Shown here piece after piece: positions 34,401 through 40,734 of a DNA stretch of 42,757 nucleotides. The stretch is from CAWULT01 sp963923455 (GTDB lineage Bacteria > Acidobacteriota > Vicinamibacteria > Vicinamibacterales > UBA2999): the NCBI GenBank assembly GCA_963923455.1, contig CAWULT010000029.1, forward strand, positions 1 through 42,757. The letters run 5' to 3'. Position numbers and translations under genes: made by a program. The notes beneath the pieces were generated by a model, which was given only the letters and a program-made list of their open reading frames with translations, was not told where the DNA came from and searched no databases. The stretch's first letter is position 1; each line of letters starts with the position of its first letter.

Positions 34401-34589
34401 CCCGCTGCCGTCGGTGACGGCCGTGCGCACCTTCTCGATCAGCTCCGGGCTGGCGGCTTCGACTGTGACGCCAGGCAGCACCGCTCCCGACGTGTCCCGG
34501 ACGACTCCGGTGATCTGTTGCGCGAGAACGGCGCGCGGGATGAGCAGAGCACTCACCACGGTCAGCGCCGCGAACAGCTTGGTTCGCAT
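31470..34589 (-). CDS. Oar-like TonB-dependent receptor, complete
   Basis: 1039-residue outer-membrane receptor. Signal peptide: KLFAALTVVSALLIPRAVLAQQ. Residues of about 24-105 form the CarboxypepD_reg domain (ITGVVRDTSGAVLPGVTVEAAS, GQYRLIDLRPGTYSVTFSLPGF). The plug follows (LEETITVTGESPVVDVQS, INIVPRTGGNSF). The rest is a barrel with extended loops (for example MYDTSYSLGGPIKKDRLWFYV) that ends TKITLQMDF with terminal Phe. ATG 34589 has a GGAGGGG site. No TonB box is confidently placed. Expected substrate is a large plant or microbial polymer fragment, but there is no adjacent binding protein to say which. Preceded by a good promoter at 34706-34735. Confidence 0.93.
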   Translation of the reverse strand: MRTKLFAALTVVSALLIPRAVLAQQITGVVRDTSGAVLPGVTVEAASPELIEKVRTAVTDGSGQYRLIDLRPGTYSVTFSLPGFSTFKRDGLVLTSEFVATVNADMKIGSLEETITVTGESPVVDVQSAKRQYTLDSEMVQALPTAKGYAGLMVLIPSMVQSGGGVPNVQLSPGMVVFGGRGGRGNEGRAQVDGLNTGASLNGGGVSGYRQDIENAQEVAFTTAGGLGETEVGGPTINIVPRTGGNSFRSHFFFSGFKGGMQSDNFTSELQTAGLRTPARTNYMYDTSYSLGGPIKKDRLWFYVLGYYRGSESTIPGMFYNRNGLNTNPNAASLWGYVADTSRPALSGGRGPLQPALRLTMQLTQRDKLNLYWDEQGSNNALGAGSATNAPETGGRNHGWQRVQQVKWTSTATNKLLLEAGLGTYLSNWNTRERFAEDSVLSVADRRNVIPVQEQCAATVARDAFGRGGSCAENGGIANLNYRNQTTWNADWIGAHTWNAAASYVTGANSMKIGYQGAYHADNRAPEGTTNDITYRFNNGIPNQLTQRLEPYRTYSRVRYHALYVQDQLTRGRLTMTGALRYDHSWSYYPEQSIGGEGVRFLPTKYTWGESKGVLGYNDITPRAGIAYDVFGNGKTALKLNTGKYLEAAVNGNGNYSALLPTSRIDMTQSRTWTDANGNYRPDCDLLNGGTQDLRTAGGDFCGPWANPNFGKAVDAAGNPIYALGYAEKILKGWSVRPSDWQIGVTLQQQILPRVSVEVGYTRRWLQNFTVTDNQALSPSDFDTFSITAPSDARLPGGGGYTVSGLYNVKPEKFSVAPNQLRTYAPDFGTISQVYNGIDINVQARLAQGLQVQAGSSTGQRVTDYCDVRSKLPEQAGGFSTGSEVWAYSPVNPYCDFRPGNTTRFTSAASYTIPKADVQVAMALQSSPAEPLQANWVVPTAVVAQTLGRPLSGNAPNVTINLLAPNDKRGPRVNQLDLRFGKVLRFGARRATVSVDMFNALNADTVLTYNQNFVPGGQWLVPNTVLTARTTKITLQMDF

Positions 34590-34705
34590 GGGCAGTCCCC
34601 TCCGACGGCAAGGTTCGGTTACGGTCTCCCACGCTCCCCGGGCACAACAAGGCCTGTGATGACTCAAGACGTTTTGACGAAAATTTGCTGGAGCTTGGGT
34701 GCCTT

Positions 34706-34735
34706 CTTATACGCTGACCCGACAGGGGGGGTCAA
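34706..34735 (-). promoter_or_regulatory. Sigma-70-type promoter of the large receptor gene
   Basis: Minus strand: -35 TTGACC (34735-34730), 18-base spacer, -10 TATAAG (34711-34706). The start site near 34699 gives an AT-richer 5' leader of about 110 bases before ATG 34589. This is one of the two best matches to the consensus in the window. Confidence 0.55.
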
Positions 34736-34829
34736 CTAGCTCGAACCTGGCAGGCGCAGTTCGGACATGCCGACTGGGCATGCCTGCCGCGGTCGCGACA
34801 CGGGCGTCCACTGGCCGCGCCGGAGTCGG

Positions 34830-35042
34830 CTACTCGGATCCGTCGGCGCGAGCGACGTCGACCGCGCGTTCGTGCCCGTTCCGGTACACGCGCAGCCGCC
34901 AGGGATTGCAGCAGACCTCGCAGTCCTGGACGAACGTGCCGCGCACGTCGGGCTCGACGTAGATCACCACGCTCTCGCCGCAGTACGGGCAGACCACGAG
35001 GAACCCGTCGTCGAAGGGGTCGGAGGAGTCGAAGCCGTCCAT
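34830..35042 (-). CDS. CPXCG family zinc-ribbon protein
   Basis: 70-residue protein with an unmistakable zinc ribbon: CPYCG (residues 18-22), then CEVCC (41-45) followed by NPW. Relatives are called 'CPXCG motif-containing cysteine-rich protein'. The N-terminus is acidic (SSDPFDDGF). The family size of about 65-70 residues matches. No Shine-Dalgarno site is visible before ATG 35042. The gene is divergent from the TMEM175-like gene with only 27 bases between start codons. Function unknown in the family. Confidence 0.85.
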   Translation of the reverse strand: MDGFDSSDPFDDGFLVVCPYCGESVVIYVEPDVRGTFVQDCEVCCNPWRLRVYRNGHERAVDVARADGSE

Positions 35043-35069
35043 GCGCTCGAGGAAGGATACACTCGGCCC

Positions 35070-35660
35070 ATGGGCAAAGGGCGACTGGAAGCGTTCAGCG
35101 ACGGGGTGTTGGCCATCATCATCACGATCATGGTGCTCGAACTGCAGGTGCCGCACGAGCCCACGCTCGAGGCCCTGCAACCGCTCGTCCCCGTGTTCCT
35201 GAGCTACGTCCTGAGCTTCCTGTACGTCGGCATCTACTGGAACAACCACCATCACATGCTGCACGCGACGCAGCGCGTGAGCGGCGCCGTGCTCTGGGCC
35301 AACATGCACCTGCTGTTCTGGCTGTCGCTGTTCCCCTTCGCCACGGCCTGGATGGGCGAGAACCACTTCGCACCGGTGCCGACGGCGGCCTACGGCGTCG
35401 TGCTGCTGATGGCGGCCCTCGCCTACTTCCTGCTGCAGCACGCGATCATCCTGGCCAACGGGCGGCAGTCGTTGCTCGCCACCGCCATCGGCACGGATCT
35501 GAAGGGGAAGGCGTCGCCGGTGATCTATCTGGTCGCGATCCCGGTGGCGCTCGTGAATGCCGCGCTGGCCAGCGCGTGCTTCGTGCTGGTCGCGCTGATG
35601 TGGCTGGTACCCGATCGGCGGATCGAGCGAGCGATCGGGGCCGAGCGTCCACACCGCTGA
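35070..35660 (+). CDS. TMEM175-like (DUF1211) membrane protein
   Basis: 196-residue six-helix protein of the bacterial TMEM175 group, homologous to lysosomal potassium channels. The hallmark RxxxFSDG motif is in the first helix (RLEAFSDGVLAIII). Other family phrases are LSFLYVGIYWNNHHHMLH and the later WLSLFPFATAW. The ATG at 35070 is preceded by AGGAAGGA about 12 bases upstream. Channels form dimers of two such repeats, so one copy is the usual bacterial form. Likely K+ conductance at the inner membrane. Confidence 0.88.
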   Translation: MGKGRLEAFSDGVLAIIITIMVLELQVPHEPTLEALQPLVPVFLSYVLSFLYVGIYWNNHHHMLHATQRVSGAVLWANMHLLFWLSLFPFATAWMGENHFAPVPTAAYGVVLLMAALAYFLLQHAIILANGRQSLLATAIGTDLKGKASPVIYLVAIPVALVNAALASACFVLVALMWLVPDRRIERAIGAERPHR

Positions 35661-35696
35661 CGGGGCCAGCTGGCGCACGAGCCCCGTGCGCCGGCG

Positions 35697-35898
35697 CCAG
35701 CCGGCGTCGTAGTGGGCCGGATAGACGCAGTTGGCCACGCGCGACCCGGCCTCGAAGCCCAGGATGAACGCGTGCAGGAAATCCGCGCCGGTGACGCGGT
35801 TGACGCTCGCATGGGCGAACATCCCCGACGCCACCGGCGAGGTGGTGTGACTGTAGTTCTTGGGCGTGGTGTCGTCGTAGTCGAAGATGACGGTTCCC
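35697..35898 (-). pseudogene. MmgE/PrpD remnant
   Basis: In one minus-strand frame the DNA translates to a clear MmgE/PrpD segment of about 67 residues: VIFDYDDTTPKNYSHTTSPV, FAHASVNRVTGADFLHAFI, then LGFEAGSRVANCVYPAHYDAGW. The match stops after GW, and the 5' side begins right after the carboxymuconolactone decarboxylase stop at 35901. There is no start codon or ribosome-binding site in the right place, and both ends of a normal 450-residue protein are missing. It lies at the 3' end of the aldehyde dehydrogenase operon, so it may be what remains of a fourth operon gene. The intact homologue at 19520-20956 is not closely similar. Confidence 0.75.
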
Positions 35899-35900
35899 GG

Positions 35901-36284
35901 CTACTTCTGCTGGTCGAGCTGCGCGAACACTTCCTTCGCGGCCCGGAACGAGTCGACACCGGCCGGCACGCCGGCGTAGATCGCGACCTGCATGAAGATC
36001 TCGCGGATCTCGTCGCGCGTCACGCCGTTCTTGAGCGCGCCGGCGATGTGCAACCGGAGTTCGTGCGGACGGTTGAGGCAGCTGATCATCGCGAGGTTCA
36101 GCATGCTGCGCTGCTTCTTGTCGAGGCCCTCACGGCCCCACACCGCGCCCCAGCAGTACTCCGTGACGAGCTCCTGCATCGGCATGCTGAAGTCGTCGGC
36201 CGCCTTGAACGCCGCGTCCACGAACTCCTTGCCGAGCACCGAGCTGCGAATCTCACGACCCTTGTCGAACGTAGCCTTGTCCAT
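35901..36284 (-). CDS. Carboxymuconolactone decarboxylase family protein
   Basis: 127-residue helical protein of the CMD family, 4-carboxymuconolactone decarboxylase type (PcaC-like) by length. Family blocks are DDFSMPMQELVTEYCWGAVW, LDKKQRSMLNLAMI, NRPHELRLHIAGALKNGVT and EIFMQVAIYAGVPAGV. It lacks the CxxC of AhpD-type peroxidase relatives. The ATG at 36284 has a GGAGAGA site. It is third in the operon behind an aldehyde dehydrogenase and a beta-hydroxyacid dehydrogenase, which fits catabolism of aromatic acids via a lactone. No other pca gene is nearby, so a specific role is inference. Confidence 0.88.
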   Translation of the reverse strand: MDKATFDKGREIRSSVLGKEFVDAAFKAADDFSMPMQELVTEYCWGAVWGREGLDKKQRSMLNLAMISCLNRPHELRLHIAGALKNGVTRDEIREIFMQVAIYAGVPAGVDSFRAAKEVFAQLDQQK

Positions 36285-36335
36285 GATGACCTGTCTCTCT
36301 CCTGACGGCGGGTGAATGAAGCGGTGAATGAAGTC

Positions 36336-37229
36336 CTAGCCCTTGATCTCGACGCCCGCCCACTCCTCGACGACCTTGGCAATCGACGTGAAGTCGGACT
36401 CGGGCCCGAACTTGGCGTTGGTGATGGCCAGCATCTGCCGCACGGCCGCGCCAGCGACCATCGGCACGCCGAGGGCCTCCGATTCCTCCAGGCACAGGCG
36501 CACGTCCTTGTAGGAGAGGCCGGTGGCGAAGCCGAAGTCGAACGTCCGCGGCAGGATGGCCTTCGGGAACTTGTCCTGCGTGGCGCTGTTGCGGCCGCTG
36601 CCGGCGTTGATGATGTCGATGAGCACCTTCGCGTCGATCCCGGCCTTGACGCCCATCACGACCGCCTCCGAGGACAGCACGATGGCGGCCGCGGCGAGCA
36701 GGTTGTTGGCGAGCTTGGCGATCTGCGCCAGGCCTGGCTTCTCACCGACGTGGAACAGCTTGCCGAAGTTCTTGAGCATGGGCTCGATGCGCTCGAAGGT
36801 GGCCTTCGGGCACGACACCATCACCGCGAGCGTCCCCTTCGTGGCGCCGGCGATGCCGCCGCTGACCGGCGAGTCGACCCACTGGATGCCCTTGGCGGCG
36901 AGCCCCTTGGCGACCACGTTCGCCACGGTGGGGCCGGTCGTCGACAGATCGACGAGCACCTTCACCTTCGAGCCGTGGACGATCCCGTTCTCACCGAGCG
37001 CGACCGCCTGCACGACGCTCGGCATCGGCAGGCTCGTGAACACGACTTCGGCCTGCGACGCCACGTCCCGCGGCGAGTCGACCAGCCGCGCGCCGCGCGC
37101 GACGAGCGGCTTCACGACCTCCGCGTTCGTGTCGAAGATCACCAGCGAGTAGCCCGCGTCGAGCAGCCGCGACGCCATCGGACCGCCCATGCGGCCCACC
37201 CCCACGAACCCGAGAACCTCTCCGCTCAT
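36336..37229 (-). CDS. 3-hydroxyisobutyrate dehydrogenase-like NAD(P) oxidoreductase
   Basis: 297-residue beta-hydroxyacid dehydrogenase of the HIBADH/tartronate semialdehyde reductase family. Rossmann motif: GFVGVGRMGGPMASRLLDAG. Substrate-binding DSPVSGG and the catalytic lysine in AKLANNLL are present. It oxidises or reduces a short 3-hydroxyacid or semialdehyde. The AGGGGGAG right before ATG 37229 is close to the start codon. Middle gene of the aldehyde dehydrogenase operon; gap to the upstream gene is 34 bases. Cofactor is probably NAD+, but not certain. Confidence 0.9.
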   Translation of the reverse strand: MSGEVLGFVGVGRMGGPMASRLLDAGYSLVIFDTNAEVVKPLVARGARLVDSPRDVASQAEVVFTSLPMPSVVQAVALGENGIVHGSKVKVLVDLSTTGPTVANVVAKGLAAKGIQWVDSPVSGGIAGATKGTLAVMVSCPKATFERIEPMLKNFGKLFHVGEKPGLAQIAKLANNLLAAAAIVLSSEAVVMGVKAGIDAKVLIDIINAGSGRNSATQDKFPKAILPRTFDFGFATGLSYKDVRLCLEESEALGVPMVAGAAVRQMLAITNAKFGPESDFTSIAKVVEEWAGVEIKG

Positions 37230-37263
37230 ACTCCCCCTGCCTGCCCCGTGCCTGCCGCCAGCC

Positions 37264-38763
37264 TCAGCGCTGGATGAAGGGATTCGGCACGTCCGTGGCG
37301 GTCGAAATCCACACGCTCTTCACCTGCAGATATTCCTTGATCATCTCCTGGCCGCTCTCGCGCCCGACGCCGGAGCGCTTGTAGCCGCCGAACGGCGACA
37401 GGTAGCTGACGGCCCGGTAGGTGTTGACCCAGACGGTGCCGGCCTGGAGACGGTCGGCCATCGTCAGCGCGCGCCGCATGTTCTGCGTCCAGACGCCGGC
37501 GGCCAGGCCGTAGACGACGTCGTTGCCGATCGCGACGGCCTCGTCCTCGTCCTCGAACGGGATGACGGCGAGGACGGGGCCGAACACTTCCTCCTGCGCG
37601 ATCCGCATCCGGTTGTCGACGCCGGCGAAGATGGTCGGCTCGACGAACCAGCCCTTGCCGCACTCGGGCCGCGACGCGCGGGCGCCGCCGAGGACCGGCT
37701 GCGCGCCCTCGCCCTTGGCGATGTCGATGTACTGCAGGATCTTCTGGAGCTGGGGAATGTTGGTGACGGGGCCGATCTGCGTGTCGCGGCTCATCGGGTT
37801 GCCCATCCGCGCCGTCTTCGCGAACGCCAGGAGCTTCTCGAGGAACTGGTCGTGGATGCTGCGCTGGACGAGCAGGCGCGAGCCCGCGATGCAGGTCTGC
37901 CCCGTCGCGGCGAAGATGCCCGAGACGACGCCCTTGACCGCGTTGTCGAGTTCGGCGTCGTCGAAGACGATGTTCGGCGACTTGCCGCCGAGCTCCATCG
38001 ACACCTTCTTCATGCCGCGCGCCGCCGCCTCGTAGACGCGCTGCCCGGTCAGGTCGGATCCGGTGAAGGCCACCTTGGCGACGAGCGGGTGTTCGACGAG
38101 CGGTGAGCCCACGTCGGCCCCGAAGCCGGTCACGACGTTGACGACCCCGGGCGGGAAGCCGGCGGCCTCCACGAGCTTCATGAATTCCAGCGCCGAGGCC
38201 GAGGTGAACTCCGACGGCTTGATGACGATGGTGTTGCCGGCCGCCAGCGCGGGGGCCATCTTCCACGTCAGCAGCATCAACGGGGAGTTCCACGGCACGA
38301 TGGCCGCCACCACGCCAACCGGCTCGTACTTCGTGTAGTTGAACGTGTCGGGCTTGTCGGTGGGGATGACCGCGCCCTCGACCTTGTCCGCCAGGCCGCC
38401 GTAGTAGTGGTACCACTGCGCCATGTAGGCGGTCTGGCCGGCCATCTCGGCGATCAGCTTGCCGTTGTCGCGGACCTCGACCTCGGCCAGCGCCTGGGAG
38501 TGCTCGGTGATGAGGTCGGCGAGCCGGCGCAGCAGCGCGCCGCGCCTGGACGCCGTCAGCTTGGGCCACTCACCGGTGCGGAGGGCCCGGTGGGCGGCCT
38601 GCACCGCCCGGTCGACGTCCGCGGAGGTGCCCCTGGGAATCAGCGCCCAGGGCTCGCCGCGGAAGGGATCGTCGCTCTCGAAGGTCTGACCGCCGGCCGC
38701 GTCGGTCCAGCGGCCGTCGATGTACATCTGGTAGGTCTTCAGGGCCGTGGTTGTCGTGGTCAC
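37264..38763 (-). CDS. Aldehyde dehydrogenase
   Basis: 499-residue NAD(P)-dependent aldehyde dehydrogenase of the ALDH superfamily. The active-site cysteine is in GQTCIAGSR, the general-base Glu in SMELGGKSPN, and the cofactor phrases are PWNSPLMLLTWKMAPALAAGNT and FTGSDLTGQ. The start is GTG at 38763. No ribosome-binding site precedes it; instead a promoter with its -10 lies 10 bases upstream, so the mRNA may be nearly leaderless. First gene of an operon with a hydroxyacid dehydrogenase and CMD. Substrate is likely a small or aromatic aldehyde. Confidence 0.92.
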   Translation of the reverse strand: MTTTTTALKTYQMYIDGRWTDAAGGQTFESDDPFRGEPWALIPRGTSADVDRAVQAAHRALRTGEWPKLTASRRGALLRRLADLITEHSQALAEVEVRDNGKLIAEMAGQTAYMAQWYHYYGGLADKVEGAVIPTDKPDTFNYTKYEPVGVVAAIVPWNSPLMLLTWKMAPALAAGNTIVIKPSEFTSASALEFMKLVEAAGFPPGVVNVVTGFGADVGSPLVEHPLVAKVAFTGSDLTGQRVYEAAARGMKKVSMELGGKSPNIVFDDAELDNAVKGVVSGIFAATGQTCIAGSRLLVQRSIHDQFLEKLLAFAKTARMGNPMSRDTQIGPVTNIPQLQKILQYIDIAKGEGAQPVLGGARASRPECGKGWFVEPTIFAGVDNRMRIAQEEVFGPVLAVIPFEDEDEAVAIGNDVVYGLAAGVWTQNMRRALTMADRLQAGTVWVNTYRAVSYLSPFGGYKRSGVGRESGQEMIKEYLQVKSVWISTATDVPNPFIQR

Positions 38764-38773
38764 TCAGCTAGTC

Positions 38774-38803
38774 GTTGTACGTTGCGCCGCGATGCGGGGT
38801 CAA
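38774..38803 (-). promoter_or_regulatory. Promoter of the aldehyde dehydrogenase operon
   Basis: Minus strand: -35 TTGACC (38803-38798), 18-base spacer, -10 TACAAC (38779-38774). The GTG start at 38763 is 10 bases beyond the -10, so transcription would start within about 4 bases of the start codon. No Shine-Dalgarno site is seen. Confidence 0.5.
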
Positions 38804-38856
38804 CACGATCCGTGCGTCTGCTACCTACCCTGATCGGGCAATTGACTCGTGCCGGC

Positions 38857-38886
38857 TTGACGAAACATTTTAGTTTGGACTAAAGT
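38857..38886 (+). promoter_or_regulatory. Promoter of the ArsR-SRPBCC operon
   Basis: Plus strand: -35 TTGACG (38857-38862), 18-base spacer, -10 TAAAGT (38881-38886). The ATG of the ArsR gene follows after 9 bases, again suggesting a near-leaderless mRNA. The -10 and spacer overlap the inverted repeat at 38869-38884. Confidence 0.5.
38869..38884. promoter_or_regulatory. Probable ArsR-family operator
   Basis: Perfect inverted repeat TTTAGT-TTGG-ACTAAA inside the promoter of the ArsR gene. This 6-4-6 layout and sequence resemble operators of ArsR regulators paired with SRPBCC proteins. Binding here would block RNA polymerase, giving autorepression. Confidence 0.6.
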
Positions 38887-38895
38887 CACGACCGC

Positions 38896-39255
38896 ATGAG
38901 CGTGGAACCGGCCGTCCTGGCCGCCGTGGCCTCGCCCCGCCGGCGCGAAATCCTGCGCCTGCTGTGGGAGGGGGAACGCGCGGCCGGCGCCATCAACGAG
39001 GCGATGCCGGACGTCACCTTCGGCGCGGTGTCGCTGCAGTTGCGGGTACTGGCCAAGGCCGGGCTGGTCAGCGCCCGGACCGAGGGCCGCCAGCGGTTCT
39101 ACCGCGTGAACCGGGACGCGCTGGGGCCCGTGGGCCACCTGCTCGAAGCAATGTGGGCCGACGCGCTGTGGCACCTGAAGGTGCGCGCGGAATTCGACAT
39201 GACGCGCCGCGGACCGAGGCCGCAGCGCGGCGCCAGGGAGCCCCAGCCATCATGA
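38896..39255 (+). CDS. ArsR family winged-helix regulator
   Basis: 119-residue DNA-binding protein. The winged helix-turn-helix runs through ILRLLWEGERAAGAINEAM, VSLQLRVLAKAGLVSARTEG (recognition helix) and RQRFYRVNRDAL (wing). No metal-binding cysteine pair is present, so this is the non-metal subgroup often found with SRPBCC proteins. It overlaps the next gene by 4 bases (ATGA at 39252-39255). The ATG is 9 bases after a -10 box. Likely represses its own two-gene operon through the repeat at 38869-38884; the signal is unknown. Confidence 0.9.
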   Translation: MSVEPAVLAAVASPRRREILRLLWEGERAAGAINEAMPDVTFGAVSLQLRVLAKAGLVSARTEGRQRFYRVNRDALGPVGHLLEAMWADALWHLKVRAEFDMTRRGPRPQRGAREPQPS

Positions 39256-40019
39256 GCCGACCCGACTTGCCGCATCGACTCGAGCGCACCGTCCAGATCC
39301 AGGCCCCGCGCGAGGTCGTCTTCGCGTACTTCACCGACAGCGGCCGATGGGCGGCCTGGTGGGGCGCCGGGTCGGCGATCGACGCGCGGCCGGGCGGGGC
39401 CGTCTCCATCCGGCAGGGCACGAGCGAGGTCACGGGCACGGTGGTCGACGTCGCCCCGCCCGAGCGGATCGTCTTCACGTATGGCTTCTCGAGCGGCGCG
39501 CCGATCCCGCCGGAGGGTTCACTCGTGACCATCCGCCTGGAGGCGCACGACGGCGGCACGCGCCTGCACCTGACGCACACCTTCGCAGAGCGGGGCGCGC
39601 GCGACCTGTTCGAGCAGGGCTGGCGGTATCAGCTGTCGGTGTTCGGCAACCTGGTTGCCAACGATCGTTTCGCCGACGCGGCGCGCACGGTGGACGAGTG
39701 GTTCGCCGCCTGGTCGAACCCCGACGACGCCTCGCGCGACGCCGCGCTGAACCGGCTCGCCGATCCCGCAATCGCGTTCCGGGACCGCTTCAGCCTGATC
39801 GACGGCCTGGACGACCTGCGTCCGCACCTGGCGGCCGTGCACAGGTTCATGCCGGGCATCCGCATCGCGCGCGACGGCGACGTGCGTCACTGCCAGGGCA
39901 CCGTGCTGGCCGACTGGACGGCCGCCACCGTGGACGGACAGCCTCGCGGGCGCGGCACCAACGTGTTCACGTTCGGGGCGAGCGGGCGGGTCGTGGCCGT
40001 CACCGGCCTCTGGAGTTGA
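39252..40019 (+). CDS. SRPBCC (AHSA1-like) protein fused to an NTF2/SnoaL-like domain
   Basis: 255-residue two-domain protein. Residues of about 8-145 form an AHSA1-like SRPBCC fold (VQIQAPREVVFAYFTDSGRWAAWWG, PPERIVFTYGF, LTHTFAERGARDLFEQGWR), a lipid- or hydrophobic-ligand pocket. Residues of about 145-255 look like an NTF2/SnoaL-like domain (DEWFAAWSNPDD, LADPAIAFRDRF, LAAVHRFMPGIRI, GTNVFTFGASGRVVAVTG). The fusion is uncommon among ArsR-SRPBCC pairs, where the partner is usually a single domain of about 150 residues. The start overlaps the ArsR stop. Function unknown; ligand binding or a small-molecule reaction is likely. Confidence 0.8.
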   Translation: MSRPDLPHRLERTVQIQAPREVVFAYFTDSGRWAAWWGAGSAIDARPGGAVSIRQGTSEVTGTVVDVAPPERIVFTYGFSSGAPIPPEGSLVTIRLEAHDGGTRLHLTHTFAERGARDLFEQGWRYQLSVFGNLVANDRFADAARTVDEWFAAWSNPDDASRDAALNRLADPAIAFRDRFSLIDGLDDLRPHLAAVHRFMPGIRIARDGDVRHCQGTVLADWTAATVDGQPRGRGTNVFTFGASGRVVAVTGLWS

Positions 40020-40049
40020 CGCGCCAGCGCGCGGGCGCGACGCAGGGCA

Positions 40050-40688
40050 CTACGCAGACGAGCGGGGCGAGGGGTCGGCTGCGGACTGCCTCAGCACGGT
40101 GAGGGCAAGCACCGCGAACCACAGCTGATAGCCGTACCACCACACGCGTTCCTGCACCCCGAGCCACGGCGTGGGCCCTCCGGCCTCGACGATGCCCGCG
40201 GCCCGGGCGGTCCAGCCCCCGAGCGCCAGCACCAGCGCAATGGTCGCCCATGTGTAGCGCCGGAAGCGTGCGCCGAACGCCGTCGACGCCAGGCCCATCG
40301 CCAGCAAGAGCAGGAGCATGGCCACGGCCCCCTCTCCGAGATGCATCGCTCCGGCCAGCCCCTGAGGCGTGCCACGCGGGCGCATCGCCGCGGCCTGACC
40401 GGCCGTGAGCGCGAGAACGGCGAGCACGATGACGAGCGTGCCGACCGACCGCACGCGGGGCCGGCGGCCGGCCGATCGCCGGACGCCCAGGCCGAACGCC
40501 AACAAGAGCGCGTAGACCACCACGAGCAGCGCCGCGAACAGCGGACGGGAGGGAGCGCCAATCGCGCCAAGTTCACTGATCGTCTGATCGCGAAACGAAT
40601 ACGCCTCCCACCGAAGGCCCGTCCACGCGTCCGCGAAGGCATAGAGGAGGGGCGACGCGACCCCACAGAACAGCAGGAACCTCTGCAT
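40050..40688 (-). CDS. DUF998 family membrane protein
   Basis: 212-residue inner-membrane protein with about six hydrophobic segments. The DUF998 signature near the N-terminus (YSFRDQTISELGAIGAPSRPLF) and the later AFGARFRRYTWATIALVLALGG match the family. The ATG at 40688 is preferred; a GTG at 40700 is in frame but the GAGGTGG would then be inside the gene. It is 46 bases downstream of the enolase-superfamily gene and may be its operon partner. Function unknown. Confidence 0.82.
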   Translation of the reverse strand: MQRFLLFCGVASPLLYAFADAWTGLRWEAYSFRDQTISELGAIGAPSRPLFAALLVVVYALLLAFGLGVRRSAGRRPRVRSVGTLVIVLAVLALTAGQAAAMRPRGTPQGLAGAMHLGEGAVAMLLLLLAMGLASTAFGARFRRYTWATIALVLALGGWTARAAGIVEAGGPTPWLGVQERVWWYGYQLWFAVLALTVLRQSAADPSPRSSA

Positions 40689-40734
40689 GATCCACCTCAC
40701 GGACGTCGGCCGTCGCGCGGGCGCCGCGCCGACC

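Noticed and set aside
34830..35834. A 334-residue minus-strand protein ending in the zinc ribbon
   Set aside because: Its middle is antisense to the TMEM175 gene and its first part is the MmgE/PrpD remnant. The zinc-ribbon gene proper starts at ATG 35042.
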